DNA of 64,000 nucleotides from contig NZ_CP020919.1 in the NCBI RefSeq assembly GCF_003076475.1, positions 1,550,001-1,614,000 on the forward strand. Direction: 5' to 3'. The translations under genes and the position numbers were made by a program. Below are positions 32,805 to 41,837 of this stretch, one piece after another. Under the pieces are notes generated by a model. That model did no database searches, was not told where the DNA came from, and was given only the letters and a program-made list of their open reading frames with translations. Origin of the DNA: Flavobacterium kingsejongi (lineage in GTDB: Bacteria > Bacteroidota > Bacteroidia > Flavobacteriales > Flavobacteriaceae). Within the stretch, counting starts at the first letter, position 1, and the number at the start of each line of letters is the position of its first letter.

Positions 32805-34127
32805 TTACTCAATAAAGCAGATCACAAAGTGTGTCCCGCTACTTTCAGACTGGTAATTGAGGTAGCCACCGTGAGCTTCAATAATATTTTTGGATAGGGT
32901 GAGTCCGATTCCGGCTCCATCTTTCCGGGTTGTAAAAAAGGGAAGGAATATTTTGTCCTGAATTTCTTTTTCGATCCCGCTTCCGGTATCAGAAATGGTC
33001 AGGAATATCCGGTTGTTTTTGGCGACGGAAGTAATGGAAATAGTTCTTTCCGGAGCCTCTTTCAGCGCATAGATGCTGTTAGTGAAGAGGTTGATCAGGA
33101 CTTGCTCTATTTGTAATTTATCCATTGGTAACCATCGTTTCTCCACAGTATTCGTGATGGTGATCTGCTCTTTTTTAAGGAGTGGCTGCATCAGTTGTAA
33201 CGTGGTGGCGATCAGTTGCTGGATATCGGTATTTTCTTTATGGGGCGAAGGCAGCATAGCGAGCTGGCGGTAACTGTCTACAAAGTGCTGTAGGTGGTCA
33301 CTGCGGTGTAGTATGGTGGTCACGCTTTCGCGAATATCTTCCAGGTCTTCCTGTGAAAGGTTTTCCTGCTGCATCAGTTCATTCAAGTTTTGGGTGAGGG
33401 AACGGATAGGGGTTATGGAATTCATAAGCTCGTGCGAAATCACTTTCATCAGGTTAATCCAGGCTTCTTTCTCTTTTTTCTCTACCACTTTCTGGATGGA
33501 ATCAAGCAAAATAATATAGTATTCTTCCCCAAAGGTGGTCGTACGGGAGGTTTGCAGGACAAATGTCTGGACATCCTGCTGGTCAATCCGGATTTGTAAA
33601 GATGTTTTGATATCCCGGAAATCCCGTTCTTCAACAACGCTGCACAGGGTGGGAAGTTGTTTTTTAAGGTAGGTCCACCGTGATACTTTAGGTACCATAA
33701 AATGATTAGAGAAATAGTCATTCATTAGAAAAATGATCCAGTCATCCCCCGATTTTTTCAGGATTAATACCCCGGTTTCAATAGTATTCAGGAGGGTATT
33801 GTATACTAAGCTTTCCGAAGCCTGCTCGTTGCGCTTGGTTTTGAGGGTGGTGTACAGCCGGAATAACATTTGATATTGCTGATTGTCCTTGTGTTTGGTG
33901 TAGTCGGCAGAATAGTCATTGTTGAGTATGGCGCTGATGGTCTTATCATATACCGATACCGTATCGTTGATTGCGGTGAAAACAAAATACAGTTGCAATA
34001 CCACAAGAACAATACAAAATACACCGGAATACACATAATCTTTATGGAATAGCACCAGGGTTAGTGTAATACTCAGGACCAGTACGATCAAATGGATAAT
34101 AAGCGAAAAATAGTGTTTTGGGATCAT
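32805..34127 (-). CDS. Sensor histidine kinase (NtrB/AtoS-like), partner of the sigma-54 regulator
   Basis: A 440-residue kinase: two N-terminal transmembrane helices (about 8-27, 34-52), a PAS-like linker (about 105-210) and kinase domains with H box ISHELMNSITPIRSL (His232), then N and G boxes ending GAGIGLTLSKNIIEAHGG. It lies 57 bases after the sigma-54 regulator gene on the same strand, so is co-transcribed, and presumably phosphorylates it. The signal is likely envelope stress or a substrate of the divergent efflux operon, by location only. Confidence 0.88.
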   Translation of the reverse strand: MIPKHYFSLIIHLIVLVLSITLTLVLFHKDYVYSGVFCIVLVVLQLYFVFTAINDTVSVYDKTISAILNNDYSADYTKHKDNQQYQMLFRLYTTLKTKRNEQASESLVYNTLLNTIETGVLILKKSGDDWIIFLMNDYFSNHFMVPKVSRWTYLKKQLPTLCSVVEERDFRDIKTSLQIRIDQQDVQTFVLQTSRTTTFGEEYYIILLDSIQKVVEKKEKEAWINLMKVISHELMNSITPIRSLTQNLNELMQQENLSQEDLEDIRESVTTILHRSDHLQHFVDSYRQLAMLPSPHKENTDIQQLIATTLQLMQPLLKKEQITITNTVEKRWLPMDKLQIEQVLINLFTNSIYALKEAPERTISITSVAKNNRIFLTISDTGSGIEKEIQDKIFLPFFTTRKDGAGIGLTLSKNIIEAHGGYLNYQSESSGTHFVICFIE

Positions 34128-34184
34128 AGGATTGGGAGCTAAAGAATCAAAAGGAATAACGATTGAAATGTACTGTAAGGCTCA

Positions 34185-35546
34185 TTAATGCCCATCATCT
34201 TCAGGAGAACGAATACCGAATTTTTCGATCCGGCGGTAGAGCGATGCCCGTGACAATCCAAGCTCATCTGCCGATTTACTGATATTGTGCTGGTGTTTGG
34301 CCAATACTTTTTCAATGGTGTTTTTTTCCAGCCCTGATAATTGGGAGTCCTGTAGTGCTGGTGCTGCAGTCGTTATTGTAAGGTCAAGGTCGCTCGCAGA
34401 AATCGTATCGTTGTCGCATAAAATCACAGCGCGTTCAATACGGTTTTCCATTTCCCGGATATTCCCCTGCCAGGGATGTTTTTCCAATTGTTCCAGTGCG
34501 TGCTTGTCATAGGAAATGGTATTCCGGTCGTATTTCGCCATCATCTTAGCGAGTAAAAATCCAGCCAGTGGGATGAGGTCTTCCGGTCTTTGGCGTAAGG
34601 GTGGCAAGAGGATCTCCATAGTATTGATCCGGTAGTATAAATCTTCCCGAAACTGCTTGTCGGCTACTTCCTGTTTCAGGTTGATATTGGTAGCGGTAAT
34701 GATACGGACATTCAGTTGGCGTGCTTTCGCTTCTCCAAGCCGGGTGACCGATTTATTCTGTAATACCTGCAGCAATTTGGATTGCAGGTGCAGCGGTACA
34801 TTGCCGATTTCATCCAGGAAGATCGTCCCGTTTTGTGCCAGCTCAAACCGGCCGGGAGTATCGATTTTGGCATCGGTAAAAGCACCTTTGGCATAACCGA
34901 ACAATTCACTTTCAAAAATATTATCATTCAACGACCCTAAATCCACATGGATAAAAGGCTGGGACTGTCGTGCAGAATGTTGGTGGATGTGGTGTGCCAG
35001 GACGTATTTCCCCGTTCCGTTTTCGCCCAACACCAATACATTAGCATCTGTTCGCGCGACCTTTTCAGCCAGGTTATAGGCTTTTTGGATGGTGGGAGAA
35101 CTGCCTGTGAAATAGGATTCGGCAACAGGGACTTTTTTAGCTTTGGCTTTTTTCTTACGGCTTTCCTCTACTGCGGTTTTGACAATCTCGACTAACTTTT
35201 CGTTGTCCCAGGGCTTTAGGATGTAATCGAAAGCGCCGGATTTCAGGCCTTCTACAGCCGTTTCTACTTTGCCAAAAGCCGTCATGAGGATCACGACAGT
35301 CTGTGGTGAAAAGGTTTTTATTTCTTTTAAAAGGTAAATGCCTTCACGGCCATCTTCAAATCCGATCCTGTAATTCATATCTAATAATACCACATCAACA
35401 GGCTGTTCGGAGAGCAACCGGATGGCATTTTTGGGATTATTTAAAGTAGAGATGGTTTCAAAATGTTTTTTGAGCACCATTTTAGAAGCAAATAATATGT
35501 CTTCCTGGTCATCGATTACTAAAATATGAGCCTGTGTTTTTTTCAT
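34185..35546 (-). CDS. Sigma-54-dependent response regulator (NtrC family)
   Basis: A 453-residue enhancer-binding protein. Receiver 1-120 (phosphoacceptor D56 in VVLLDMNYR), AAA+ domain about 145-380 with Walker A GENGTGK (174-180) and FLDEIGNVP, and a Fis-type helix-turn-helix at the C-terminus (SADELGLSRASLYRRIEKFG). The sigma-54 contact motif GAFTGA reads GAFTDA at 221-226. It probably drives the divergent efflux operon from a sigma-54 promoter, using the palindrome in the spacer. Confidence 0.93.
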   Translation of the reverse strand: MKKTQAHILVIDDQEDILFASKMVLKKHFETISTLNNPKNAIRLLSEQPVDVVLLDMNYRIGFEDGREGIYLLKEIKTFSPQTVVILMTAFGKVETAVEGLKSGAFDYILKPWDNEKLVEIVKTAVEESRKKKAKAKKVPVAESYFTGSSPTIQKAYNLAEKVARTDANVLVLGENGTGKYVLAHHIHQHSARQSQPFIHVDLGSLNDNIFESELFGYAKGAFTDAKIDTPGRFELAQNGTIFLDEIGNVPLHLQSKLLQVLQNKSVTRLGEAKARQLNVRIITATNINLKQEVADKQFREDLYYRINTMEILLPPLRQRPEDLIPLAGFLLAKMMAKYDRNTISYDKHALEQLEKHPWQGNIREMENRIERAVILCDNDTISASDLDLTITTAAPALQDSQLSGLEKNTIEKVLAKHQHNISKSADELGLSRASLYRRIEKFGIRSPEDDGH

Positions 35547-35564
35547 CGTTGTTCGGTTTCGTAC

Positions 35565-35591
35565 AAAAGGTGTTCATTATCGGACACTTTT
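35565..35591. promoter_or_regulatory. Candidate enhancer palindrome (UAS)
   Basis: AAAAGGTGT and ACACTTTT face each other across ten bases (TGTTC...GGACA). It is 59 bases upstream of the sigma-54-like -24 element and 19 bases from the start of the divergent regulator, the usual place for NtrC-family binding and autoregulation. Confidence 0.5.
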
Positions 35592-35649
35592 AGCAGAGTA
35601 TGTTTTTTAAAAGGTACTGAAAATAAGGGTGTTGTGATTTTTAAAATAC

Positions 35650-35664
35650 TGGCACAATATTCCT
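35650..35664 (+). promoter_or_regulatory. Candidate sigma-54 promoter of the efflux operon
   Basis: TGGCAC at 35650-35655 is a perfect -24 element; after AATAT comes TCCT where TTGC is expected, so the -12 match is partial. The spacing fits, as does the predicted start site about 15 bases before the first ATG at 35690. A divergent sigma-54 regulator supports it. Confidence 0.5.
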
Positions 35665-35689
35665 TTACTACATTGTAAATCAAATTGAT

Positions 35690-36931
35690 ATGGATACCGT
35701 TGTCGCTCGTAAAAATAGAAAAAATAAATATTGGATCTTGGCATTACCGCTCTTTTTATTTGCGGGTTATGCCGTATATTCCGCCGTCACTAAAAAAAGA
35801 AGCCTGGTGGTTCATCGTGGTGAAGTCGTGATAAAAACGGTGGAAGATGATTATTTTGAAGATTTTTTGGTATTCCAGGCGAAAGTAGAACCGTTGAATT
35901 CGATGTTGCTGAATGTTATTGAAGGGGGATCTGTACAGGAGATATTTGTAGAAAATGGCGATCATGTTACCCAGGGGCAACCGTTGGTGAAATTATACAA
36001 TCCCAATACGGAATTAGGGTATATGACTCAGGAAACTTCTATTATCGAACAGATCAATAACCTGAATAAAGGGAAACTGGATCTCCGTAACCAGGAACTG
36101 AACCTTGCGAAAGACCTTGTGGCAATAGAACACGATTACCAGGATGCGAAAACATTATATGACCTGAACCAGAAACTTTTCAAACAGGAAATTCTCGCGA
36201 AGAATGAATGGGATAAAACGGCAGAAAATTTCAGGTTCCAGAAAGAGCGTAAAAATATTATTGAGCAAAGCATCCGCAAAGAAAAACAGGCCAATCAGCT
36301 GCAGATTTCCCAAATGAGCCAGTCGCAGGGAATTATGTATAAAAGCCTTGAAATACTGCGGAAGAATAAAAAGAATTTCCTGGTAACGGCACCGGTATCG
36401 GGAAGGCTGTCCTCGTTTGAACCTGTATTGGGAAAGAATTATATTGCTGGCGAGACCATTGGAAAAATCGATGTGATGAAAGGGTATAAACTGATTGCTG
36501 ATGTGGATGAGTTTTACCTGGAAAAAATAGCCGAAGGGCAAAAGGGAAGCATTGACTATAAAAACAAAACGCTGACCGTAACGGTGGCAAAGGTGATTCC
36601 GGAAGTAAAAAATGGAAAGTTCCTGGTGGAACTCAATTTTAACGGAGCTGATGAAACCGACTTACGTCAGGGACTGAGTTTTGGTGTACGGCTGACACTG
36701 TCCGGAAAAGTAAAAACACTGGTACTGTCGAAAGGAAGTTTTTACCAGGAGACCGCAGGGAGATGGATTTTCGTAGTCGATGGAGACAAAGCCGTACGAC
36801 GGGCAATCAAGACGGGGCGGGAGAATCCATTGTATTATGAAATTCTGGGCGGGCTTAAAGCAGGAGAGAAAGTAGTGACCTCTTCGTATGCCGATTATAA
36901 GGAAGTACAAGAATTAAATATTGAAAAATAA
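35690..36931 (+). CDS. HlyD/MacA-like periplasmic adaptor
   Basis: A 413-residue membrane-fusion protein: cytoplasmic N-terminus, one membrane anchor (about 14-31), a lipoyl half-domain (GGSVQEIFVENGDHVTQGQPLVKLYNP), a coiled-coil hairpin (about 115-225, IVEQI-type heptads), then beta-barrel and membrane-proximal domains. It would bridge the inner-membrane ABC transporter and the TolC-type channel encoded in the same operon. First gene of the operon behind the sigma-54-like promoter. Confidence 0.9.
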   Translation: MDTVVARKNRKNKYWILALPLFLFAGYAVYSAVTKKRSLVVHRGEVVIKTVEDDYFEDFLVFQAKVEPLNSMLLNVIEGGSVQEIFVENGDHVTQGQPLVKLYNPNTELGYMTQETSIIEQINNLNKGKLDLRNQELNLAKDLVAIEHDYQDAKTLYDLNQKLFKQEILAKNEWDKTAENFRFQKERKNIIEQSIRKEKQANQLQISQMSQSQGIMYKSLEILRKNKKNFLVTAPVSGRLSSFEPVLGKNYIAGETIGKIDVMKGYKLIADVDEFYLEKIAEGQKGSIDYKNKTLTVTVAKVIPEVKNGKFLVELNFNGADETDLRQGLSFGVRLTLSGKVKTLVLSKGSFYQETAGRWIFVVDGDKAVRRAIKTGRENPLYYEILGGLKAGEKVVTSSYADYKEVQELNIEK

Positions 36932-36990
36932 AATACCTTATTCATAAGGACCAATTATAAAGAAATCTATCAACTCAAAAAATAACAGTT

Positions 36991-37692
36991 ATGATCAACA
37001 TTCAAAAACTATCAAAAATTTTCAGAACCGATGAATTGGAAACCAAAGCGCTGAATGAAATTGTGCTGCAGGTAACCGAAGGGGAATTTGTAACGATCAT
37101 GGGGGCTTCCGGCTGTGGAAAATCAACACTGCTTAATATTATCGGATTACTTGACAGTGCTACATCGGGTAGCTACCAATTGCTGGGACATGAAATCATT
37201 GGATTAAAAGAGCAGGAGAAATCTAAAATCCGCAAGCAGAATGTAGGATTTATTTTTCAGAATTTTAATCTGATCGATGAACTATCGGTATATGATAATA
37301 TCGAACTGCCCCTAATTTATAACAATGTGCCTGCTTCAGAACGCCGCCCAAAAGTGGAAGCTATTGCAGAACGCCTTGCCATTTCGCACCGATTGAAGCA
37401 TTTTCCGCAACAACTTTCCGGAGGGCAGCAACAAAGGGTAGCGGTAGCAAGAGCCCTGATCAACGATCCTAAAATTATTCTTGCCGATGAGCCTACCGGG
37501 AATCTGGATAGTAAAAATGGAAACGAAGTGATGGAACTGCTCACCGACCTGCATGCCAATGGAGCAACCATCCTTATGGTGACTCACTCGGATTATGACG
37601 CTTCCTTTTCGCAACGCACTATTTTTATGAAAGACGGCATGATCCTGTCAGAAAAAAATAACAGCCGCAATGTGGATGTCATTGTAGGATAA
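36991..37692 (+). CDS. MacB/LolD-type ABC transporter ATPase
   Basis: A 233-residue nucleotide-binding subunit with Walker A GASGCGKST (38-46), Q loop, signature LSGGQQQR (142-149), Walker B IILADEP (162-168) and the H loop (TILMVTHSDY). Stand-alone ATPases of this class power FtsX-type permeases such as MacB and LolCE. It is the only ATPase in an operon that has three permease genes, so it probably serves all of them. It follows the adaptor by 59 bases. Confidence 0.93.
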   Translation: MINIQKLSKIFRTDELETKALNEIVLQVTEGEFVTIMGASGCGKSTLLNIIGLLDSATSGSYQLLGHEIIGLKEQEKSKIRKQNVGFIFQNFNLIDELSVYDNIELPLIYNNVPASERRPKVEAIAERLAISHRLKHFPQQLSGGQQQRVAVARALINDPKIILADEPTGNLDSKNGNEVMELLTDLHANGATILMVTHSDYDASFSQRTIFMKDGMILSEKNNSRNVDVIVG

Positions 37693-37759
37693 CCAGCGGC
37701 ACAACATATAAACAATCAATCATCAATCAAATACGAACAACCTTATAAAAAATACAATT

Positions 37760-38527
37760 ATGACACGAATTATTCTTTTTACCGCTTTTTTCTTAGCCAC
37801 ATTAGCTGCAGCAGCACAGGTAACAGAAAACAGGAACCTGAGTGGGTTCTCTAAAATTGAAGTAGCAACAGGTGTGGAGCTAATTTATACACAATCGGCC
37901 AATACAAGCCTTAAAGTAGCGGCGGAAACAGCAGAACAACTTCAGGCGATAACCACGGAAGTTTCGGGAAATACCTTAAAAATAAAGATTACAATACCTG
38001 AAAATCAAAAAGGCAAAAAACGAAACAAGCAATGGAATAATTTTAAAAATGCCAAAGTATACCTTTCACATCCTGCTATCACCGATTTTAAAGCGTCTTC
38101 GAGTGCCACAATTCGTTTTGAAAACGAAGTGGCTGTAAAACAATTGCAATTGGAAGTTTCGTCTTCGGGCAGTATTTATGGCAGTGTAAAATGTACCGGG
38201 GCAACCATTGCAATTTCTTCCAGTGGTACATTGAAAAGCAACCTGAATGCAGACAAGGCCACCGTGAAAATGAGCAGCTCAGCTACAGCATCTTTAAGTG
38301 GGAAAGTAAACAACCTGACGCTGGAAGCCAGTAGCTCATCCAGTTTTGAGGCCAAGAAATTGGAAGCAGTAAATGCCAGTATCATGACCAGTAGTTCTGC
38401 CGATGCCACTATTACGGTATCCGGGCACCTGAATGCCGAAGCGACTTCCAGTTCCAGCATTAACTATTATGGAAATGCAACTGCCGATGTGACTAAAAGT
38501 TCTTCAGGATCAGTTTCTAAAAAGTAA
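37760..38527 (+). CDS. GIN-domain (DUF2807) protein 1
   Basis: A 255-residue secreted or periplasmic protein: signal peptide (1-20, AAAAQ), then the head-GIN/DUF2807 domain (VATGVELIYTQSANTSLKV... at about 30-60, repeated Ser-rich strands such as KASSSATIRFENEV and KMSSSATASLSGKV). This gives a serine-rich right-handed beta-helix. GIN domains are predicted adhesin or ligand-binding modules without known enzymatic activity. Interleaving with permeases hints at a role in delivering or sensing the transported substrate. Confidence 0.83.
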   Translation: MTRIILFTAFFLATLAAAAQVTENRNLSGFSKIEVATGVELIYTQSANTSLKVAAETAEQLQAITTEVSGNTLKIKITIPENQKGKKRNKQWNNFKNAKVYLSHPAITDFKASSSATIRFENEVAVKQLQLEVSSSGSIYGSVKCTGATIAISSSGTLKSNLNADKATVKMSSSATASLSGKVNNLTLEASSSSSFEAKKLEAVNASIMTSSSADATITVSGHLNAEATSSSSINYYGNATADVTKSSSGSVSKK

Positions 38528-38568
38528 TCTGACTTTAAAAATAACTGCAAACCTTAACCTATAGTACC

Positions 38569-40992
38569 ATGTTAAAGAACTGGATTAAAATATTTTTATA
38601 CAACAGCAGGCAGAACAAGCTGTTTGTATTCCTCAACATTTTTGGGTTGAGCATTGGTATTGCAGGATTGGTATTTGCCATGCTGTACTGGAATGATGAG
38701 CAGTCGTATAATGCCTGGAATCCTGAAAAGGAAAAGGTATTCCAGGTGGTTAACGACCAACCACGATCGGGGTTTTTATCGTATAATGTAGCACCTTTGG
38801 GGCCCAACCTGAAAGCGCTATCGCCACAGGTGGAAAGTTACTGTACGTTTCAGTCGGGATATCGTCAGGGGCTTATGGAGTACCGCGGTAAAAAAGAACT
38901 CGTCTATAAAATAACAGTTGCCGAAAATAATTTCTTTTCTTTTTTTCCATTCCAGTTTATAAAAGGAAAGGGTGCTACGGCCTTAAAAGAAAAAAATAGC
39001 ATCGCCATCTCGGACGAAACAGCGGAACTCTTTTTTGGCAAAATCGATCCAATAGGCCAACAACTGAAACTTTGGGATAAAACCTATGTAGTACAGGGCG
39101 TATACAAGATAACCGGGAAATCTTCTGTGGCGCCTAAAATTGTTATCCGCGACCAGATGGATGACTATATGAAAGAAAATGCAGATAACTGGAGAAGCCA
39201 TTCGAATTTTTTGGTCATCAAATTGAAAAATCCTGCAGACAAATCCATTGTCGAAGGACAGATAAAGGCGCTTTATTTTGAAAAACAGGCTAAAGCCGGT
39301 GCCAGGGATAAAGGAGTAGCTCCGGAAGCTTATATCAAAAATTATGGGATGGATGTTCCGTATTTAGAGGTATTGAAAAGCGCCCGACTGCATTCCCAGG
39401 TAAAAGATGGATATCCTGAAGGAAGCGGGAATTACCAGTTCCTGATGATTATGCTGTCGCTGTCGGTACTCATCCTGATCCTTTCGATTGTGAACTATAT
39501 CAACCTGGCTACGGCCAACGCGATCAAACGCGCAAAAGAAGTCGGGGTACGAAAAATTATTGGAGCCAGTAAAGCACAAATTGTATGGCAGTTTCTTTTT
39601 GAAACCGTTGTGACTACTGTGGTAGCCATTCTTATTGCTCTGGTAATAGTAGAATTGTCATTGCCTTATTACAACGAATTTTTAGGAAAGGAACTGGTTA
39701 TTCACAACAATCAGTTTTACCTTCAGTTGATTCTGGTGTTTCTGGTCACCATCGTTTTTGCAGGTATTTTTCCCGCAATTTACATTTCGAATTTTGAAGT
39801 GCTAAAAGTATTAAAAGGCAATTTTGGACGTAGCAAAAAAGGAATATGGCTTCGCAACGGAATGTTGATCCTGCAGTTTGCCATCGCTTCCTTCTTTATT
39901 ACCGGATCCTATATCGTCTACCAGCAAATTGATTTCCTGACCCGCAAGGAATTGGGTTTCCAGGGGTCGCAGATTATTGAAGCACGGTTGTATAATCCAA
40001 AGCCAACATCGGACTACGAGATGATACGAAACGAATTATTGCGCATTAAAGGGGTGGAGGAAGTGTCTTCCGGGAACTTTACCTTCGGATATGGCTCTTA
40101 TTTTACCAGCGTTTTTGCCTACAAAGGGAATGATGTGGAAGTGGAAAATATGGCTATGGAATTTGAACTCCTGGATATGATGAATATCAAGGTACTGGAA
40201 GGGCGGAAATTAATGAAGCAATATGCTTCGGATACTGTATCGTCAGTATTGATTAATGAAGCTGCGGCAGAAATGATGACCGAACCCCATCCGGTAGGAA
40301 AAGAATTTGATTTTCGCGATGATGGTGTCAATTCGGGAATGCGTCACCTGAAGATTGTGGGGGTGGTTAAGAATTTTAACCTACAAGGCCCGGATCGTAA
40401 AATTCCACCGATGTTATTTTACCACCATAAAACCATTTCTGAAAACAACTTCCTGACGAAGTTTTTTATAAAAATAGCACCGGAACATGGCGCACAGACA
40501 CTGGCTGATATTGAAACATTCTGGAAAAAGAACGTCGATCAGGAATACCCATTTGCCTATGATTTTGTAGACCAGAATTTTGCGAGAACCTATAAATCAT
40601 ACGTTGACCAAAGGAACCTGTTTTCACTGCTGAATATTGTTGTGATTATTATTGCCCTTTTTGGATTGTTTGCTCTGGCATCCTATTCCATACAGAGCCG
40701 TATGAAAGAAATTGCCATCCGTAAAACGCTGGGTGCAGAAACGGAACGTCTCCTGGCTACGCTTTCAAAACAATATATATTCTTTTGTGTGCTCGGATTT
40801 TTGATCGCTGTAGTACCGGTATATTTTTTACTGGATCAGTGGCTGGGCAATTTCGCTTACAGGATTACGATTTCGGCGTTGCCTTTTATCATCGGCTTTT
40901 TTGCCCTGATGATTTTAACCCTGGCGGTCGTACTTTCAAGAGCCTATCAGGCGACGCGTGTCAATGTACTGGATTACCTAAAATATGAATAA
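38569..40992 (+). CDS. FtsX/MacB-like ABC permease 1
   Basis: An 807-residue permease with the duplicated MacB arrangement: N-terminal helix (about 20-42), periplasmic MacB_PCD domain, three FtsX helices (about 285-420, NYINLATANAIKRAKEVGVRKIIGA coupling helix), another helix with a second periplasmic domain, and three final FtsX helices with KEIAIRKTLGAE. It resembles the two downstream permeases throughout but is the most diverged. It would work mechanically as an extruder of lipids or peptides together with the shared ATPase. Confidence 0.9.
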   Translation: MLKNWIKIFLYNSRQNKLFVFLNIFGLSIGIAGLVFAMLYWNDEQSYNAWNPEKEKVFQVVNDQPRSGFLSYNVAPLGPNLKALSPQVESYCTFQSGYRQGLMEYRGKKELVYKITVAENNFFSFFPFQFIKGKGATALKEKNSIAISDETAELFFGKIDPIGQQLKLWDKTYVVQGVYKITGKSSVAPKIVIRDQMDDYMKENADNWRSHSNFLVIKLKNPADKSIVEGQIKALYFEKQAKAGARDKGVAPEAYIKNYGMDVPYLEVLKSARLHSQVKDGYPEGSGNYQFLMIMLSLSVLILILSIVNYINLATANAIKRAKEVGVRKIIGASKAQIVWQFLFETVVTTVVAILIALVIVELSLPYYNEFLGKELVIHNNQFYLQLILVFLVTIVFAGIFPAIYISNFEVLKVLKGNFGRSKKGIWLRNGMLILQFAIASFFITGSYIVYQQIDFLTRKELGFQGSQIIEARLYNPKPTSDYEMIRNELLRIKGVEEVSSGNFTFGYGSYFTSVFAYKGNDVEVENMAMEFELLDMMNIKVLEGRKLMKQYASDTVSSVLINEAAAEMMTEPHPVGKEFDFRDDGVNSGMRHLKIVGVVKNFNLQGPDRKIPPMLFYHHKTISENNFLTKFFIKIAPEHGAQTLADIETFWKKNVDQEYPFAYDFVDQNFARTYKSYVDQRNLFSLLNIVVIIIALFGLFALASYSIQSRMKEIAIRKTLGAETERLLATLSKQYIFFCVLGFLIAVVPVYFLLDQWLGNFAYRITISALPFIIGFFALMILTLAVVLSRAYQATRVNVLDYLKYE

Positions 40993-41045
40993 AACTGGCT
41001 GAATCCATTATGGATAACACCACATTAAAACGATAAACCCCTATT

Positions 41046-41786
41046 ATGATACGAACTATTTTATATACTGCCTTTTTGCTGATCGTGGCAAATGGCGCTC
41101 ACGCACAGGTTTCTGAAAGCCGGAAGCTGGCCTCTTTTTCTGCCGTAACTGTAGCAGATGGCATTGCACTTATTTATACACAGTCCGAAACCGTAAGTGT
41201 AAAGGCTGAAGCGAATAACGCAGCAGCATTACAGCTGCTGAGTACCGAAGTTGTGGATGGCGTTTTGATCATAAAAGGCCTGAAAGAAAACGGGAATAAG
41301 CTTAGAAATACAACAGTATACCTGTCAGGCCCTGCCATTGGAAAATTTGAAGTTACGACTCAGGCAGCTGTAATATTTGAAAATGGGCTGGACTTTCCTA
41401 AAGTCGAGATAACACTAAAAGAAAAAGGAAGTGTTGAGGGGAATATCCATTGTGAAGAGGCCATCATCAGGATGTCTTCCTGGAGCGAACTGGTTACCAA
41501 TGTAACCGGAGGGCGCCTGAATCTTAAAATGGAAACCAATGCTACTGCGACAGTATCGGGAACAGTAACACTGGCAGAAATACAGGCCAGTACGACAGCG
41601 CGTTGTACGGCTAAAAACTTAGTGGCACTGAATGCGGTAGTATACGTAAACACAGCTGCATTTGCCAGTATTATGGCGTCAGGAACATTGGATGCGAAAG
41701 CATCTTCCCATGCTTCGGTGGCTTATTATGGCAATCCGACCACTACGATACAAAAAGGCCTTTCCGGTACCGTTTCCAAAAGGTAA
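41046..41786 (+). CDS. GIN-domain (DUF2807) protein 2
   Basis: A 246-residue paralogue of GIN protein 1, with signal peptide (1-21, AHAQ) and DUF2807 domain (VADGIALIYTQSETVSVKAE, then SSHASVAYYGNPTT near the C-terminus, parallel to the first copy's SSSSINYYGNATAD). It carries fewer serines than copy 1. It precedes permease 2, so the GIN-permease pair has been duplicated as a unit. Confidence 0.83.
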   Translation: MIRTILYTAFLLIVANGAHAQVSESRKLASFSAVTVADGIALIYTQSETVSVKAEANNAAALQLLSTEVVDGVLIIKGLKENGNKLRNTTVYLSGPAIGKFEVTTQAAVIFENGLDFPKVEITLKEKGSVEGNIHCEEAIIRMSSWSELVTNVTGGRLNLKMETNATATVSGTVTLAEIQASTTARCTAKNLVALNAVVYVNTAAFASIMASGTLDAKASSHASVAYYGNPTTTIQKGLSGTVSKR

Positions 41787-41837
41787 CAGGCATCATTTGA
41801 ATCGTATCTGAACTAAATGCATTAATCAAATACTATC

